From NCBI GenBank assembly GCA_026388715.1, contig JAPLJF010000036.1:124001-188000 (forward strand): a DNA stretch of 64,000 nucleotides. The letters run 5' to 3'. The translations under genes were made by a program, and so were the position numbers. Numbering within the stretch: the stretch's first letter is position 1; each line of letters starts with the position of its first letter. The DNA is from Deltaproteobacteria bacterium (GTDB taxonomy: Bacteria; Desulfobacterota; Desulfobulbia; Desulfobulbales; Desulfocapsaceae). Positions 1 through 9,702 of this stretch are shown here, piece by piece. The notes beneath the pieces were generated by a model, which searched no databases, was not told the DNA's origin, and saw only the letters and a program-made list of their open reading frames with translations.

Positions 1-498
1 GTCTTTATTCAACTCTTCTACAAGTTGGTCGGTTTCCCTCTCTATACGTATGTGTCTGTGGTCTTTGCCTTTTTGCTTTCAGCAGGGATTGGGAGTTATT
101 GCACCGATATCTTCAAACTACATACACGACGCTGGACACGATTTCTTCCCTTTGTCGCTATTCCGCTCTATGGTTTTGTTTTGTTAATGCTGAAAGAGCC
201 ATTGCTGAATTATTCTTTACAGTGGCCGACGTTGTTACGCATTGGGGTAACCATCGTGTTGATAGCCCCCTTGGGATTTTTTCTTGGTATGCCTTTTGCT
301 ATTGGGATTGCGAGCTCCTATGGCAAAGGCAAAGGAGCTGTTGGCTGGGCCTGGGCGGTGAACGGATTGTTTACAGTTCTCGGCAGTGTTATAAGTATTA
401 TTGCTGCGATTTATATCGGTTTTATCCCAACTTTGCTGGGGGCGTTTTCGATTTATATCCTGGCAGGACTGCTGCTTCCCAGATTTTCAAAATCCTAA
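1..498 (+). CDS. Membrane protein, C-terminal part (5' end outside window)
   Basis: The frame is open from base 1, so the start lies upstream; 165 residues are visible. They form at least five hydrophobic segments, with a GMPFAIG motif and a GWAWAVNGLFTVLGS motif. These resemble the membrane domain found in large spermidine-synthase-like (SpeE-related) bacterial membrane proteins, where a GMPFP loop is followed by a WAWAVNG helix. The methyltransferase-like domain that would confirm this is outside the window. The gene ends 25 bp before the HAD-type gene on the same strand, so the two may be cotranscribed. Function remains uncertain. Confidence 0.6.
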   Translation, partial: VFIQLFYKLVGFPLYTYVSVVFAFLLSAGIGSYCTDIFKLHTRRWTRFLPFVAIPLYGFVLLMLKEPLLNYSLQWPTLLRIGVTIVLIAPLGFFLGMPFAIGIASSYGKGKGAVGWAWAVNGLFTVLGSVISIIAAIYIGFIPTLLGAFSIYILAGLLLPRFSKS

Positions 499-523
499 AG
501 AGTAGTCTTGGCACAAGTTTTTT

Positions 524-2578
524 ATGGAAGAAAGAACTTTTTTTAATCTTTCCCGCCTGATTCAAGCTGGTGAACAGCTCGCGCCAGGATGTGATACCAT
601 ATCCTTTGATATCTTTGATACGCTCTTCATCCGCCGTGTCCATGATCCTGACATGCTGAAGGTTCCCGTGGCCCGCTATATTGCGTCCAGGGCCAAAGAC
701 CAGGGCCTGGGATGGTCATGGCAAAAGATTCAAAAACTCCGTGATACCTTCGAGGCCGAACAGAGAAGACAAACCGGGCAGGAATTTGAAGATCATGAGG
801 CCTGCTATCCTGTTTATATGAGGCAGGTGTTGTCTGTTGTTTTTGGTGATTCTCAGGCGGACTCTCTGCTTGACGAAGTAACTGAGTATGAGCTGTCAGT
901 TGAGAATTCTATGCTTGTGCCCCGTCAGGAACTGGTGGATTGGCTCAAGCGTTTACATGGGTTTGGAAAGAAGATATTCCTGATTTCCGATATCTATCTT
1001 CCCGCCGCCCATTTAAGAAAGCTCGTGGAGTATGGCGGATTTGCAGAGTGTGTCACTGATATCATTTCCTCAGCCGATTCCTTTCTGGCCAAGGCCTCTG
1101 GAAAGGGGTTTGCCCTTATTCAGGAAAGATATGACCTTGATGTCAATACCTGGCTCCACATAGGAGATAATCCGGTTTCCGATGGCTATCGGCCCAGTCA
1201 GGCGGGTATTAAGGCTCTGGTGCTGAAAGATGGTCTGGAAAAGATGCGTAAGGGATTGGTCAGACGATATTGGCTGTATGGTCATGGTCGCCCCTTTTTT
1301 CGGGGCAGGGCTCTTTTGCAGGTGATGCAGCCATTAGAGGAAGAAAATAAGCCTCGCCCTCCATTGTATATTGAAGGCTATAACTTTTTGGCCCCGGTCA
1401 TTGGGGCGTTTATCCAGCGTCTTGCCGAGAAAACACTGCAGAACAAGATCCCTCATATTTATTTTCTTTCCCGGGAAGGGTGGATGTTTCAAAAGTTCTG
1501 GGAAGGAGCGATACCAAAGATCTATCCGGCAACAAAGTTGCCTTCAGTCAGTTATCTCTATGTGAGTCGTATGGCCCTTGCTGGTGCCTCTTGTGCGTAT
1601 CAAGGCTTGACCAAGGACAATGCCGCCATTGCTTTTCTTCCCGCCGGGAATCGTGATTTCCGTGATGTCTGTCGCATCTTTAAGCTTGATAACGGCAAAC
1701 TTGCCCTACACCTTGACCGGCATCATCTTGCACTGGATACCTCACTCAGTCCTTTGTATCCTGAAACAACGGCTGAGAATGCAGTACGTTTTCAAGAACT
1801 CCTTGAAGATGAAGCGTTCCAGGATGAGATCCGGGTGCAGACTCGTCCCTATAATGACGCCCTGATTAAATATTTGGAGCAGGAACATTTTTTTAAACAG
1901 ACAGATGTCGCCATTGTCGATATAGGCTGGCTGGGTACGATTCAGCGATTTCTTTATGAGGCTGTTCAGCATCGCCTTGATAGACCGCGTTTTCATGGGA
2001 TGCTTCTGGCGGCGACTCGTGGCATTCCCTTTCCCACCAGACCGGATAATTCCATGGAAGGGCTTATCTATGACCGGAACCATTTTGATCTTGGTGGCAG
2101 TTCAATCCTTTATGCCAGGGATCTCTTTGAGGAGGCCTGTCGGGCCCCCCATCCAACCTTGAATGGTTATCGATTGACTGAAGAAGGCTGTGAACTTGAG
2201 TTCCGAACTCAGGATGATGAAACCGGCCGGGCAGAACGGGATCAGGATATCTATTTTGCCCCTTTGCAACAGGGAATCCTTGATGCCGCGCCATTTTTTG
2301 GGGCCGCCGCATCGGTCCTTGGATATCAGTCTCATGACCTAAAGCCATGGCTAAATCATTTGCTGGTAGCCAAACTTGCCTTTCCAAGGACCTCGGAAGT
2401 TCGCAACATCAGGCATCAACACCATCTCGATGATTTTCATGGCAAGAATGAACCATCCAAAAGACACAGGAAAGCGGATAAACATTTATGGGATTTTTCT
2501 CTTGGGGCCTTGCGTTGGAATCCTTGGCTCAGATTAAAATTTTTTATTTTGATGATCAGGGAGCGGCTCAAGGAATAA
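524..2578 (+). CDS. HAD-superfamily hydrolase-like protein of polysaccharide loci
   Basis: The protein has 684 residues. The N-terminal third carries HAD motifs: FDIFDTL at about residues 28-34 (Asp29 as likely nucleophile), FLISDIYLP near 151 and HIGDNPVSDG near 210. The C-terminal two thirds have a conserved look (an IEGYNFLAPVIGAF segment, a FLSREGWMF motif and a VAIVDIGWLGT motif) typical of long HAD proteins next to glycosyltransferases; the role of this part is not known to me. No signal peptide or membrane segment is seen, so it is probably cytoplasmic. The start ATG overlaps nothing and has only a weak ribosome-binding site. A phosphatase or phosphotransferase acting on a sugar intermediate is a reasonable but unproven guess. 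Confidence 0.7.
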   Translation: MEERTFFNLSRLIQAGEQLAPGCDTISFDIFDTLFIRRVHDPDMLKVPVARYIASRAKDQGLGWSWQKIQKLRDTFEAEQRRQTGQEFEDHEACYPVYMRQVLSVVFGDSQADSLLDEVTEYELSVENSMLVPRQELVDWLKRLHGFGKKIFLISDIYLPAAHLRKLVEYGGFAECVTDIISSADSFLAKASGKGFALIQERYDLDVNTWLHIGDNPVSDGYRPSQAGIKALVLKDGLEKMRKGLVRRYWLYGHGRPFFRGRALLQVMQPLEEENKPRPPLYIEGYNFLAPVIGAFIQRLAEKTLQNKIPHIYFLSREGWMFQKFWEGAIPKIYPATKLPSVSYLYVSRMALAGASCAYQGLTKDNAAIAFLPAGNRDFRDVCRIFKLDNGKLALHLDRHHLALDTSLSPLYPETTAENAVRFQELLEDEAFQDEIRVQTRPYNDALIKYLEQEHFFKQTDVAIVDIGWLGTIQRFLYEAVQHRLDRPRFHGMLLAATRGIPFPTRPDNSMEGLIYDRNHFDLGGSSILYARDLFEEACRAPHPTLNGYRLTEEGCELEFRTQDDETGRAERDQDIYFAPLQQGILDAAPFFGAAASVLGYQSHDLKPWLNHLLVAKLAFPRTSEVRNIRHQHHLDDFHGKNEPSKRHRKADKHLWDFSLGALRWNPWLRLKFFILMIRERLKE

Positions 2579-2922
2579 TGGTGAAATAGTGCGGAACCGA
2601 GTGAGAGACAGATTGTTTCAACCAGCAGGTATTGAGATTGGCAGAAGTGGACGATTGTTTATTTTATCCAGAATACTGCCTCTTGGTAATTGGGGCGGTG
2701 GTCCGGGTTGGCGCTGTCTGGTGATTCTATGGGCGAGTCATAATTTCGGCAGGATGCTTTTCCCCATTTTTGTCCGTTATGAAGGACAATTGGCGAGAAG
2801 CTACAAGAGAATACAGCGGTTACGCAGTAAACCATAATACATGACATCCAGAGTATATGTCGTGGCTCGAATTGGAAAATTTGTTGATGATGGAATGCCT
2901 GTTGGCCCCCAAATGCGAATGA
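2579..2922. other. Intergenic region between convergent genes
   Basis: This stretch separates the HAD-type gene from the convergent GT-C-like gene. A GTG-initiated frame of 82 codons (2589-2837, plus strand) exists but has no good ribosome-binding site and an unnatural composition rich in Arg, Gly and Trp. I see no clear gene, terminator or RNA here. Confidence 0.5.
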
Positions 2923-4800
2923 TCATAGAGATATATATTTTGGAATATCTAATAAGGCTATATAGATAAAAGAATAAAGTGACACTGTAAACATACTGAA
3001 TACAAAGAAGTTGAAAATTCTTTTCTGAAAAATATCTTGAGTGTGAAAATAGATAATTCCCAAAAGAAGAATGATGGGCAATAAATAACGACCCTGGGCT
3101 TGAAAATCAGAGGTCCATGAATGCCATAGAGAAATACCTATCAAGCTCACCCCACAACCAAGGCCTGTAAAGAGTAAAATGTTATTTTGCAGACCTCCCT
3201 TCATGATGATACTGCAAATGAAGAAGAGCAGAAATGCGGTTCCCAGCCATTGGACAACTTTATAGTAATCGTCCGATGCCGAAAGAGTGAAATATCCATA
3301 GACCCCGAAGGAGCTTCGAAAGGTCTTGCCAAACCATCTGTCCACCTTTATTATTTCTTCTAGTGAACGTCCTCTGGCCTTCATGTACAGATATATATGT
3401 TTCTTGTGTAATTCCGTACTTGGTTTATATGTTGGTTTTGCCGTTTGTTCCTGTAGAACAGCTAACTTTTCTGCCCTGTCAAATCCGTTCACATAATAAT
3501 CACAGGCTATTCTGACACCAGCCAGACTTAATCCAGCCAAAACCACAATGAGTAAACGGAGGAGGGATTCTTTCTTTAATTTTTTGCTGATATGCCAGTT
3601 TTTCCAGAGATAAAAGAATAATAAAAAAGGCATGAGGATGTGATAGTTCTTCTTTACCAGTAGAAGGAAAGAAAAAAGAACAGCAAGGAATATATAGTTG
3701 AGCAGATATTTATTGGAGAATTGTTTTTTGAGCAGATTGTTCAGCATGCTGTCTGGAAGTATGACCTGACAGCAGGTAATAAAATAGAGAAATATGGCAA
3801 AGGCGTCAGAGTTACAATAGCTGAAAGTATACCATAACTCGGGTGTCAATAAAAACGGAAGGGCGAGAGGACGAGCCACGGGACGAAGAATAACAAAAAG
3901 AAGAATTATTCCAAACAACAAGATGTTAAACAACCGTAAGGCTTGGTACTCTATAAGATGGAAGGGTGTAAGTAAGTTGGAGAATTTAGCGGTCAACAGA
4001 TAAGACATCTCGTCCGTATTAAGCCGGGAAAATCCATATACACTATAGGTATGGCGAATTTCGGGAGAATCAACATGAGGCGGTAGCCAATGATTCCTGT
4101 AATAGCGGGTGGCATCCAGATGGACATATTCGTCAGGATGGGTATTCTCAGCGCTGGTTGTTGCCATCAGAGTAATCAGTATAAAAATGATCGCAAGAAA
4201 TACTTGGACATATTGCAAATCTCTGACCAAGGGCGCGCCATAGTGATAAAGCAGCCATAGAAAAAGGCAGAGGGCCACTATGCGGATAGCTTCAATGTAC
4301 GGATTAAATGTGCTTTTTTCAGGTATAAAATTAAATTCAAATTGCGGATCATTGCCCAGGGATTTTGTGAACAGGCCATCCTTGGATATTCCATACTCAA
4401 TGATCCCAAAAATAGGATTGAGGCGGGAAAATTCAGCAATCGTTTCAAAATGAAGAGATTTGAAACCGGCTTGCTGAATTGATATTTTTTTTATGGTGCT
4501 GGTGCCGTGATGCTGGTGAGGATCGATACGCAGTTTAGTGATGTCAGTTAGGTTTGTTAGAAAAAAACCATATTTTGTCTGTGTGGGTTCGACGCGAAGC
4601 TGAGTCCTGTTTTTTTCTGAGTAGGGTTGGCCGTCTTTGGCCCAGTATATTTTAAATAAAGTCGGTTCTGGTGATTCGATCGTCACCTCAACATAGGCTC
4701 GATTGGTGAAAAAATATAAATAGAGACAGGAAAAGAGGATACAGAGGAAAAAGAAGAATTTATGGCGGATGAGGTTTTGTAATAACGAGGTATCTTCCAT
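2923..4800 (-). CDS. Multi-pass membrane protein, DUF2142/GT-C-like
   Basis: The protein has 625 residues with one N-terminal hydrophobic segment (about 14-31), a soluble region to about residue 170, then ten or more transmembrane segments. A HPDEYVHLDATRYY motif follows the second hydrophobic stretch. An acidic, His-containing motif in the first periplasmic loop is characteristic of GT-C glycosyltransferases and of the related DUF2142 membrane proteins. GT-C enzymes use polyprenyl-phosphate sugars on the outer face of the inner membrane. In this locus it could transfer a sugar to the exported glycan, but donor and acceptor cannot be read from sequence. It is convergent with the HAD-type gene. 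Confidence 0.6.
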   Translation of the reverse strand: MEDTSLLQNLIRHKFFFFLCILFSCLYLYFFTNRAYVEVTIESPEPTLFKIYWAKDGQPYSEKNRTQLRVEPTQTKYGFFLTNLTDITKLRIDPHQHHGTSTIKKISIQQAGFKSLHFETIAEFSRLNPIFGIIEYGISKDGLFTKSLGNDPQFEFNFIPEKSTFNPYIEAIRIVALCLFLWLLYHYGAPLVRDLQYVQVFLAIIFILITLMATTSAENTHPDEYVHLDATRYYRNHWLPPHVDSPEIRHTYSVYGFSRLNTDEMSYLLTAKFSNLLTPFHLIEYQALRLFNILLFGIILLFVILRPVARPLALPFLLTPELWYTFSYCNSDAFAIFLYFITCCQVILPDSMLNNLLKKQFSNKYLLNYIFLAVLFSFLLLVKKNYHILMPFLLFFYLWKNWHISKKLKKESLLRLLIVVLAGLSLAGVRIACDYYVNGFDRAEKLAVLQEQTAKPTYKPSTELHKKHIYLYMKARGRSLEEIIKVDRWFGKTFRSSFGVYGYFTLSASDDYYKVVQWLGTAFLLFFICSIIMKGGLQNNILLFTGLGCGVSLIGISLWHSWTSDFQAQGRYLLPIILLLGIIYFHTQDIFQKRIFNFFVFSMFTVSLYSFIYIALLDIPKYISL

Positions 4801-4917
4801 TTTCTACTGAAAAATCTGTAATATTTTGTTGGTTAAGAGCTTATAGAATGCTGCTCTTGCTCTTGTAAAAGTTATACACGTCGTGCTTCCATCACTTTGA
4901 TGAATGGGAGGAATTTG

Positions 4918-5118
4918 ATGCCCAAAAAACTCGATATTGATTTAGGTGGCAAAAAATTCACATGCGGACGTATGGATGCGTTTGGCTGGAGAAAACAAGG
5001 GGGATTAGAGACAATAAATGATGTCTATGATGGAGGAGGTTTTACAATTTGGCAGAATTGCCATGAATGTATATTGGTCCAATTGTGTATCTGTCGTGTT
5101 ATGTTGGAGAATGTGTGA
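4918..5118 (+). CDS. Possible small protein of unknown function
   Basis: A 66-codon frame starts at an ATG six bases after a strong ribosome-binding site GGGAGG (4906-4911). The product begins MPKKLDIDLGGKKFTCG and carries five Cys residues, four of them in the last 25 residues. I do not recognise a family. The good translation signal argues for a real gene; the hydrophobic Cys-rich tail and short length argue that it may be a truncated remnant. An inverted repeat follows 31 bp downstream. Confidence 0.35.
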   Translation: MPKKLDIDLGGKKFTCGRMDAFGWRKQGGLETINDVYDGGGFTIWQNCHECILVQLCICRVMLENV

Positions 5119-5149
5119 TAAGGAAAAAAAATAGATTTTTTGAGAGTTG

Positions 5150-5201
5150 ATCATGCGTGGATAGTTTCAAGATACTCTTTTTTAAGCTATCCACGCATGA
5201 T
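5150..5201. repeat. Inverted repeat, 15-bp perfect stem
   Basis: ATCATGCGTGGATAG (5150-5164) is perfectly complementary to 5187-5201, with a 22-base loop. It lies between the 3' ends of a plus-strand small frame and the minus-strand secreted-protein gene. A termination or mRNA-stabilising role for one or both is plausible. Neither side has an immediate long T run, so a classical intrinsic terminator is not clear. Confidence 0.6.
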
Positions 5202-5245
5202 ATCCTCTATGCAGCCAGAAGGGGGCACAGATAAACCATCTGTTA

Positions 5246-5923
5246 TTAACCCTTCTTGGTCTTTAACAGGAGAGGCTTGATGATGGGAATTAAATCAGAA
5301 CCGCCGCATTTTTTGGAGTTGTATACTTCGCCCATATAGGTCCAGCGGGTGGCATCGACCGCATCTGAATAAGTATCATCTCTGCCGTCCTCAACAACCA
5401 TGGAAATATCATTTGCTTGAAGGCAATACGTTCCCAGACTGGGCCATGGGTTTGTTAGATCTGTGGTATGCTGGTTAATGATTACCGAATAGACAGGTTT
5501 TGCTGTATAGTTTAAAACTGCGTCAGTCGTTTTATTGACATAGACTGCATAGTCTGCATCGGGGCCCCTATTCTCACCGCTTAAATAGGTGGTCTCAAGT
5601 TTATACCATCCAGTTTTGGGGATCTGCACCCGCCAGAAGGCAATACCATGTCGTTGTGGATCAATACTTACTGTTAAATAGCGATAACTTCCATTGGAAG
5701 CAGCGGGCCAAATACTAGTTTTCCAGGCTCCTTGATCCAGATAAACACCGTTGGCGAGATTGGTGCTGGTGTGGTGCGTCTCATAATCAATTGTTTTAAC
5801 ATTCCCGTCAGGCCAAGCCGTTACAGGGGGAGCGGCATGTCCGATGGTAACAGCAACAGCAAGAGGAGCGGCAACAAAAAACATGGTACAAAGTGAATGA
5901 GTGATAATCTTATTTTTTAACAT
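5246..5923 (-). CDS. Secreted protein with golvesin/Xly-CBD-like domain
   Basis: The protein has 225 residues and begins with a Sec signal peptide (positive MLKNK, hydrophobic core, cleavage near GHAAP at residue 30). The mature part has FWRVQIPKTGWYKLETTYL, then DADYAVYVNK, SVIINQHTTDLTNPWPSLG and DAVDATRW. This order matches the golvesin C-terminal/Xly carbohydrate-binding-like fold, in which a W-S-LG turn precedes a final ADAVRW strand. It is therefore probably an exported glycan-binding or matrix protein. It is monocistronic and flanked by AT-rich DNA. The lysine-rich tail LLLKTKKG is unremarkable. Confidence 0.6.
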   Translation of the reverse strand: MLKNKIITHSLCTMFFVAAPLAVAVTIGHAAPPVTAWPDGNVKTIDYETHHTSTNLANGVYLDQGAWKTSIWPAASNGSYRYLTVSIDPQRHGIAFWRVQIPKTGWYKLETTYLSGENRGPDADYAVYVNKTTDAVLNYTAKPVYSVIINQHTTDLTNPWPSLGTYCLQANDISMVVEDGRDDTYSDAVDATRWTYMGEVYNSKKCGGSDLIPIIKPLLLKTKKG

Positions 5924-6119
5924 AATTGTAGCTCCAATGATAAGAATGAGAAATCGGACATTCCTTAAAAGACAAGAAGAAATTTCTTAAATTAACAAAT
6001 TATATATAGACGGGCAAAACGGTCTTGTCAATCATCTTGTATCTGCAGGAAAGATATATTGTAAATTTATTGAGGGTAAGTCAGGGGCTGTTATTTTTAA
6101 TTATTCTCGGGCAATGTTG

Positions 6120-7274
6120 TTATCGGATTGGCAATTTTTTGTAAAATGCTGTCAATTTTCTTTTGAAAGCAGGGAGGGAATATTCTTCCTTAACCCGTTC
6201 CTTGGCATTAAAACCAAGAGTAGCGCGGAGTGTTACGTTTTCTGCCAGTTCAATAATCCCGGCGGCCATTTCCATCGTTGCCGGATTCACCAGACAGGCT
6301 ATCGTTTCATCCAGTACCTGGGTATGGGTTGGCAGTCGAGTGGCCAGGACGGGTTTTCCGGAATCGAGATAGGAGTAGATCTTCATCGGGGTGTTATTGC
6401 CTTGAATCCTTGGGGAAACGAGGATGTCGGCCTGACCCAGATAGTAGCCGAGCAGGTCAACTGGCCGCTGCCCGCAGAAAAAAATATTTTTTTGCATACC
6501 CAGTTGTTCTACTCGTTGCTGGTAAAACAGAATATCATCTTTGTTGCCGCCAATGATGACTAGATTTAGAGCTTCTTTTTGGACCAAGGCCTCCTTGAAA
6601 CTTTCTATTAATAAGTCAATCCCTTGATATCTCTCGAGATTTCCAACGTACATTATAATAAGACCGGTAATCCCCAAACCTTCCCGTAGAGAGTCCTTTC
6701 CCTCTGTCTCCGTTGCAAGCAAGGTGATATCTTCAAGTCTGGCAATAAGTTTATCTGGCGCGAATTTTCGAGCAATATCTTCAAGCGTTTGACAGACGGC
6801 TATAACACCGCTGCTGTTTACCACCGCCCTTTGTTCCAGCCATTCCATTAACCGACGAATCAAGTGTAGCGATGGAAACTTATCTATAAGCTGCAGAGAC
6901 ATGCAGGAGTCCATGTCATAGACATAGGGTATTCTAAAGATTTTCTTCACCACAACGGCCATGAAGACAGCCTCCTCCACTGCATGGATCAGATCGAATT
7001 TACCGGTACGAATGAGTTGGATACACTTGATAAATAAAAAGAAATCACAGATGAGCTTCTTCAGGGACAGGCCTGGCTTGATATCCGATATCCCGGGAAT
7101 CGCTCTATTCCGGTGAATAGTCACATTCGGGATTATAACCTCTTCCCCTTCATGAAACACAAGCAGGTGCACATCATGTCCCTGTTCACCAAGGGTCTGG
7201 GCCATGAGCCTTACCGCAATGGGTGTGCCTCTGTCCTGATAAAAGGGTTGGGGGGCAATAAGCAGGATCTTCAA
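6120..7274 (-). CDS. Glycosyltransferase family 4 (group 1)
   Basis: The protein has 384 residues if started at TTG 7274, which gives the usual GT4 opening MKILLIAPQPF and is preceded by GAGG about 11 bases upstream. An upstream ATG at 7340 would add 22 residues unlike any GT4 and overlap the methyltransferase gene by 41 bp. The GT-B fold is indicated by RGTPIAVR near the N-terminus, IIMYVGNLERYQGIDLLIESF in the middle and SPRIQGNNTPMKIYSYLDSGKPVLAT near the C-terminus, the last being the nucleotide-sugar-binding region. It probably adds one sugar of the surface glycan on the cytoplasmic side. It follows the methyltransferase and glpD on the same strand, so an operon is likely. Confidence 0.85.
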   Translation of the reverse strand: MKILLIAPQPFYQDRGTPIAVRLMAQTLGEQGHDVHLLVFHEGEEVIIPNVTIHRNRAIPGISDIKPGLSLKKLICDFFLFIKCIQLIRTGKFDLIHAVEEAVFMAVVVKKIFRIPYVYDMDSCMSLQLIDKFPSLHLIRRLMEWLEQRAVVNSSGVIAVCQTLEDIARKFAPDKLIARLEDITLLATETEGKDSLREGLGITGLIIMYVGNLERYQGIDLLIESFKEALVQKEALNLVIIGGNKDDILFYQQRVEQLGMQKNIFFCGQRPVDLLGYYLGQADILVSPRIQGNNTPMKIYSYLDSGKPVLATRLPTHTQVLDETIACLVNPATMEMAAGIIELAENVTLRATLGFNAKERVKEEYSLPAFKRKLTAFYKKLPIR

Positions 7275-7299
7275 AATCAGTTTTTCCTCAACTTCATGG

Positions 7300-8046
7300 T
7301 TACTGTTTTCTATCGCTGCGCAGGATGATGGGAGAACCAAATATTTTTGTTAGTCCGGTATAGTGAGAAATGGACTCAAGTGCCTTGGAGATCGCTGGAT
7401 TCTTTAATTTGCGATGAATGACCATGGGTACAAAAAATTCGGGTTTGAGCACAGGTAAATCAAAATGATTTGCCTGCAGCTCATCACTCAGTTCCTTTCT
7501 GGAGAAAAGAGTGTATGTCCTCGTATTTCCTTCCATATTTTTTTTTAGATCAAAGAGAAGGTCATAGAGGATATTGGCGCTTCTCTTGTCAGGATAATCA
7601 AGGATAATGGCCTTCCTGGCGACACGGCACATCTCCTGAATCAGTCGTTGCCATTGTTTGGTGTGTGGCAAAAGACGGAATGCCATGACCACATCAAACT
7701 GCTTGTCCTGATAGGGGAGATTCAGGCTGTCACATGTCATATACTGAAAACTGCCTGGGGCGCAAGAGCGGTCCAGACGCGTCCTGCAGATATCGGCGCT
7801 TCCGGTAACGGTTACTTCATGGCCATTGTTTACCAGCGGCATGGTCAGCTGCGCATGGCCTCCACCCACATCAAGTATTGATGCATGGGGTAAATCCTTC
7901 AGCAGGTCCAGGGTTATTTGGGCCTGCACCTCCAGAAAATATTTGCCGACAGCCCCGGAAAAACGGGCGGCATAATCATCTGATGCGGTTTCAATGTCCG
8001 CTGTCTCAGAGAAGGGTGGAGATGATTGGTGGATGCTGTTATTCAA
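7300..8046 (-). CDS. Class I SAM-dependent methyltransferase
   Basis: The protein has 248 residues with the Rossmann motif I ILDVGGGHAQLTMPL (about 57-71), an acidic motif II region and a later DVVMAFRLLPH (motif IV region). This is the Methyltransf_11/25 type that modifies small molecules or sugars. The gene lies between glpD (15-bp gap) and the GT4 gene on the same strand, so it most likely methylates a residue of the glycan or its precursor. The substrate cannot be deduced. No membrane segment or signal is seen. Confidence 0.8.
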   Translation of the reverse strand: MNNSIHQSSPPFSETADIETASDDYAARFSGAVGKYFLEVQAQITLDLLKDLPHASILDVGGGHAQLTMPLVNNGHEVTVTGSADICRTRLDRSCAPGSFQYMTCDSLNLPYQDKQFDVVMAFRLLPHTKQWQRLIQEMCRVARKAIILDYPDKRSANILYDLLFDLKKNMEGNTRTYTLFSRKELSDELQANHFDLPVLKPEFFVPMVIHRKLKNPAISKALESISHYTGLTKIFGSPIILRSDRKQ

Positions 8047-8061
8047 GATCAGGCCTCGATA

Positions 8062-9696
8062 TTATACGGGAAGGATTAGGGGTAAATAGCGGCAAAGCAC
8101 ATCCTCAATTTCTTTTTTCTTTCTTTCTTCGTCCCAGTCAAGTATTGCAGCCATCACAGCCGCTATTTCCGCTAGAATTTTTCTCGATGGGCATTCAGCA
8201 GTGCCCAGACCTGTTCTCCTCAAGACAATATCTGATAAGGTGCAGGCCATTTCTTCCTGGATCAGATAGTTCACCTCAGCCTTGAGAAACCCTGCTGTTT
8301 TGTCAATCCATACGTTGTCGTCTTGCTCTTCCTGCAGATAATGAGCAACTCGCGCGGCCTGGCGCCCGTATCTTTTTTCCAGCAGCCTGCTGATCGCATG
8401 ATTTTCAGGTTGCCCTCCGGCGTCGGGGGCATGCTGTTTTTTGTTAACGGTCTTTGCCGGTGAAAAACGTTTCTGCAGCAGATGAATAATCTCGCGGGCA
8501 ATATGGGGGGCCGTGGTATATTTCACCCCTTTTATCGAGAAAATCCCCTTGAATCCGTTCCTGTCATGCTCATGGATCTGAGAATTTTTTTCCAGTTGCA
8601 CATTGTCCTTTCCTGCTTCTATCTTAGGGGTCATTGGCAGCAGACCGGCATGATAGAAGGAGACGTCTTCATATGTTAATTGGGCGGGAGGGTAGATGGC
8701 ATTAATATCTTCAATCATTTGCTGAATATCTTCACGTTTTATCTGCAGACCATCTGGATGGGCCGTACTTGCCTGATAATCAGTCCCAATCATGGTGTAG
8801 CCTCGCCAGGGAACAAAAAAATAGAGGCGCTTCCCCCTCTTGATGATCGCATCCTGGTCTTCATATGTCTTGTTTCCCTCAAGAGCCACAGCATGTTCTC
8901 CAAAAATCTTCTTTCTGGTGACAAGATTCAGGGCCACGGCCCACTTCTGTGCTGTGTTGTCAGGACTCTTGGTCACGGAGGACAGGTTGTCAATCCATGG
9001 TCCGGCGGCATTAACAAGAAATCTGGTTTTAACTATATGTACCTGTTGAGTAAACTTGTCTTTAACCGATACACAATACAGGCCATCTCCTTCCATAATA
9101 ATCTTTGTTGCTTCCGCATAGTTAGCTGCCAGGGCGCCAAGGTTTGCGGCTTCAAGCAGATAGGTCATAATCAACCTTTCTGTATCCACAGCAAGGGCAT
9201 CATGCCAGATGGAAGCACCATGGAGTCCTTCGGTCTTGATACCGGGGATCAATTCCTGACATCTTTGTTTGGAAACAGTAAAACCTGGTGGTAAGTGGAT
9301 GTCTGTGGGCAAGCCGATATTGCGATCCCAACTGATGCAGTCATTGAGAAAAAGGGCGGCCTGCATGATCTTCTTGCCCCGAAGGCCATGACCATACGCC
9401 GGCATGATGCAGGGGAGGGGGCGGACAAGGTGAGGGGCAAACCCCATCATCTCTCTTCTGGCCATGATGGAGTGCCGCATTCTTTTGATGTTCAGATGCT
9501 GGAGATATCTGAGGCCGCCATGCAGGATCTTCAGGCTGTTAGCCGAGGTGGCGCTACAGAAATCATTCTTGTCGATGACCGCGATCTTGTAACCAGCCAT
9601 TGCTCCATGATAGGCGATGGCGGCTCCATGTGTTCCGCCACCAATCACCAGAATATCCAGGGTCTCAGATGCCAGTTTTTTAAGATCACGTTTCAT
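8062..9696 (-). CDS. glpD: FAD-dependent glycerol-3-phosphate dehydrogenase
   Basis: The protein has 544 residues. The N-terminal dinucleotide-binding motif DILVIGGGTHGAAIAYHGA, the following acidic end of the second strand (AVIDKNDFCSATS) and the HGGLRYLQ motif are signatures of GlpD/GlpA. The enzyme oxidises sn-glycerol-3-phosphate to dihydroxyacetone phosphate and passes electrons to quinone at the inner membrane. Length is in the usual range (500-560), including the C-terminal helical DAO_C region. It is unusual for it to sit inside a polysaccharide cluster. It starts 6 bp after the PHP-like gene stops, so the two are probably cotranscribed and may act on a glycerol-phosphate-containing glycan or lipid, which is inference. 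Confidence 0.85.
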   Translation of the reverse strand: MKRDLKKLASETLDILVIGGGTHGAAIAYHGAMAGYKIAVIDKNDFCSATSANSLKILHGGLRYLQHLNIKRMRHSIMARREMMGFAPHLVRPLPCIMPAYGHGLRGKKIMQAALFLNDCISWDRNIGLPTDIHLPPGFTVSKQRCQELIPGIKTEGLHGASIWHDALAVDTERLIMTYLLEAANLGALAANYAEATKIIMEGDGLYCVSVKDKFTQQVHIVKTRFLVNAAGPWIDNLSSVTKSPDNTAQKWAVALNLVTRKKIFGEHAVALEGNKTYEDQDAIIKRGKRLYFFVPWRGYTMIGTDYQASTAHPDGLQIKREDIQQMIEDINAIYPPAQLTYEDVSFYHAGLLPMTPKIEAGKDNVQLEKNSQIHEHDRNGFKGIFSIKGVKYTTAPHIAREIIHLLQKRFSPAKTVNKKQHAPDAGGQPENHAISRLLEKRYGRQAARVAHYLQEEQDDNVWIDKTAGFLKAEVNYLIQEEMACTLSDIVLRRTGLGTAECPSRKILAEIAAVMAAILDWDEERKKKEIEDVLCRYLPLILPV

Positions 9697-9702
9697 GATA
9701 GA

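Noticed and set aside
2589-2837. 82-codon frame, plus strand
   Set aside because: GTG start without ribosome-binding site, composition unlike the neighbours, no family likeness.
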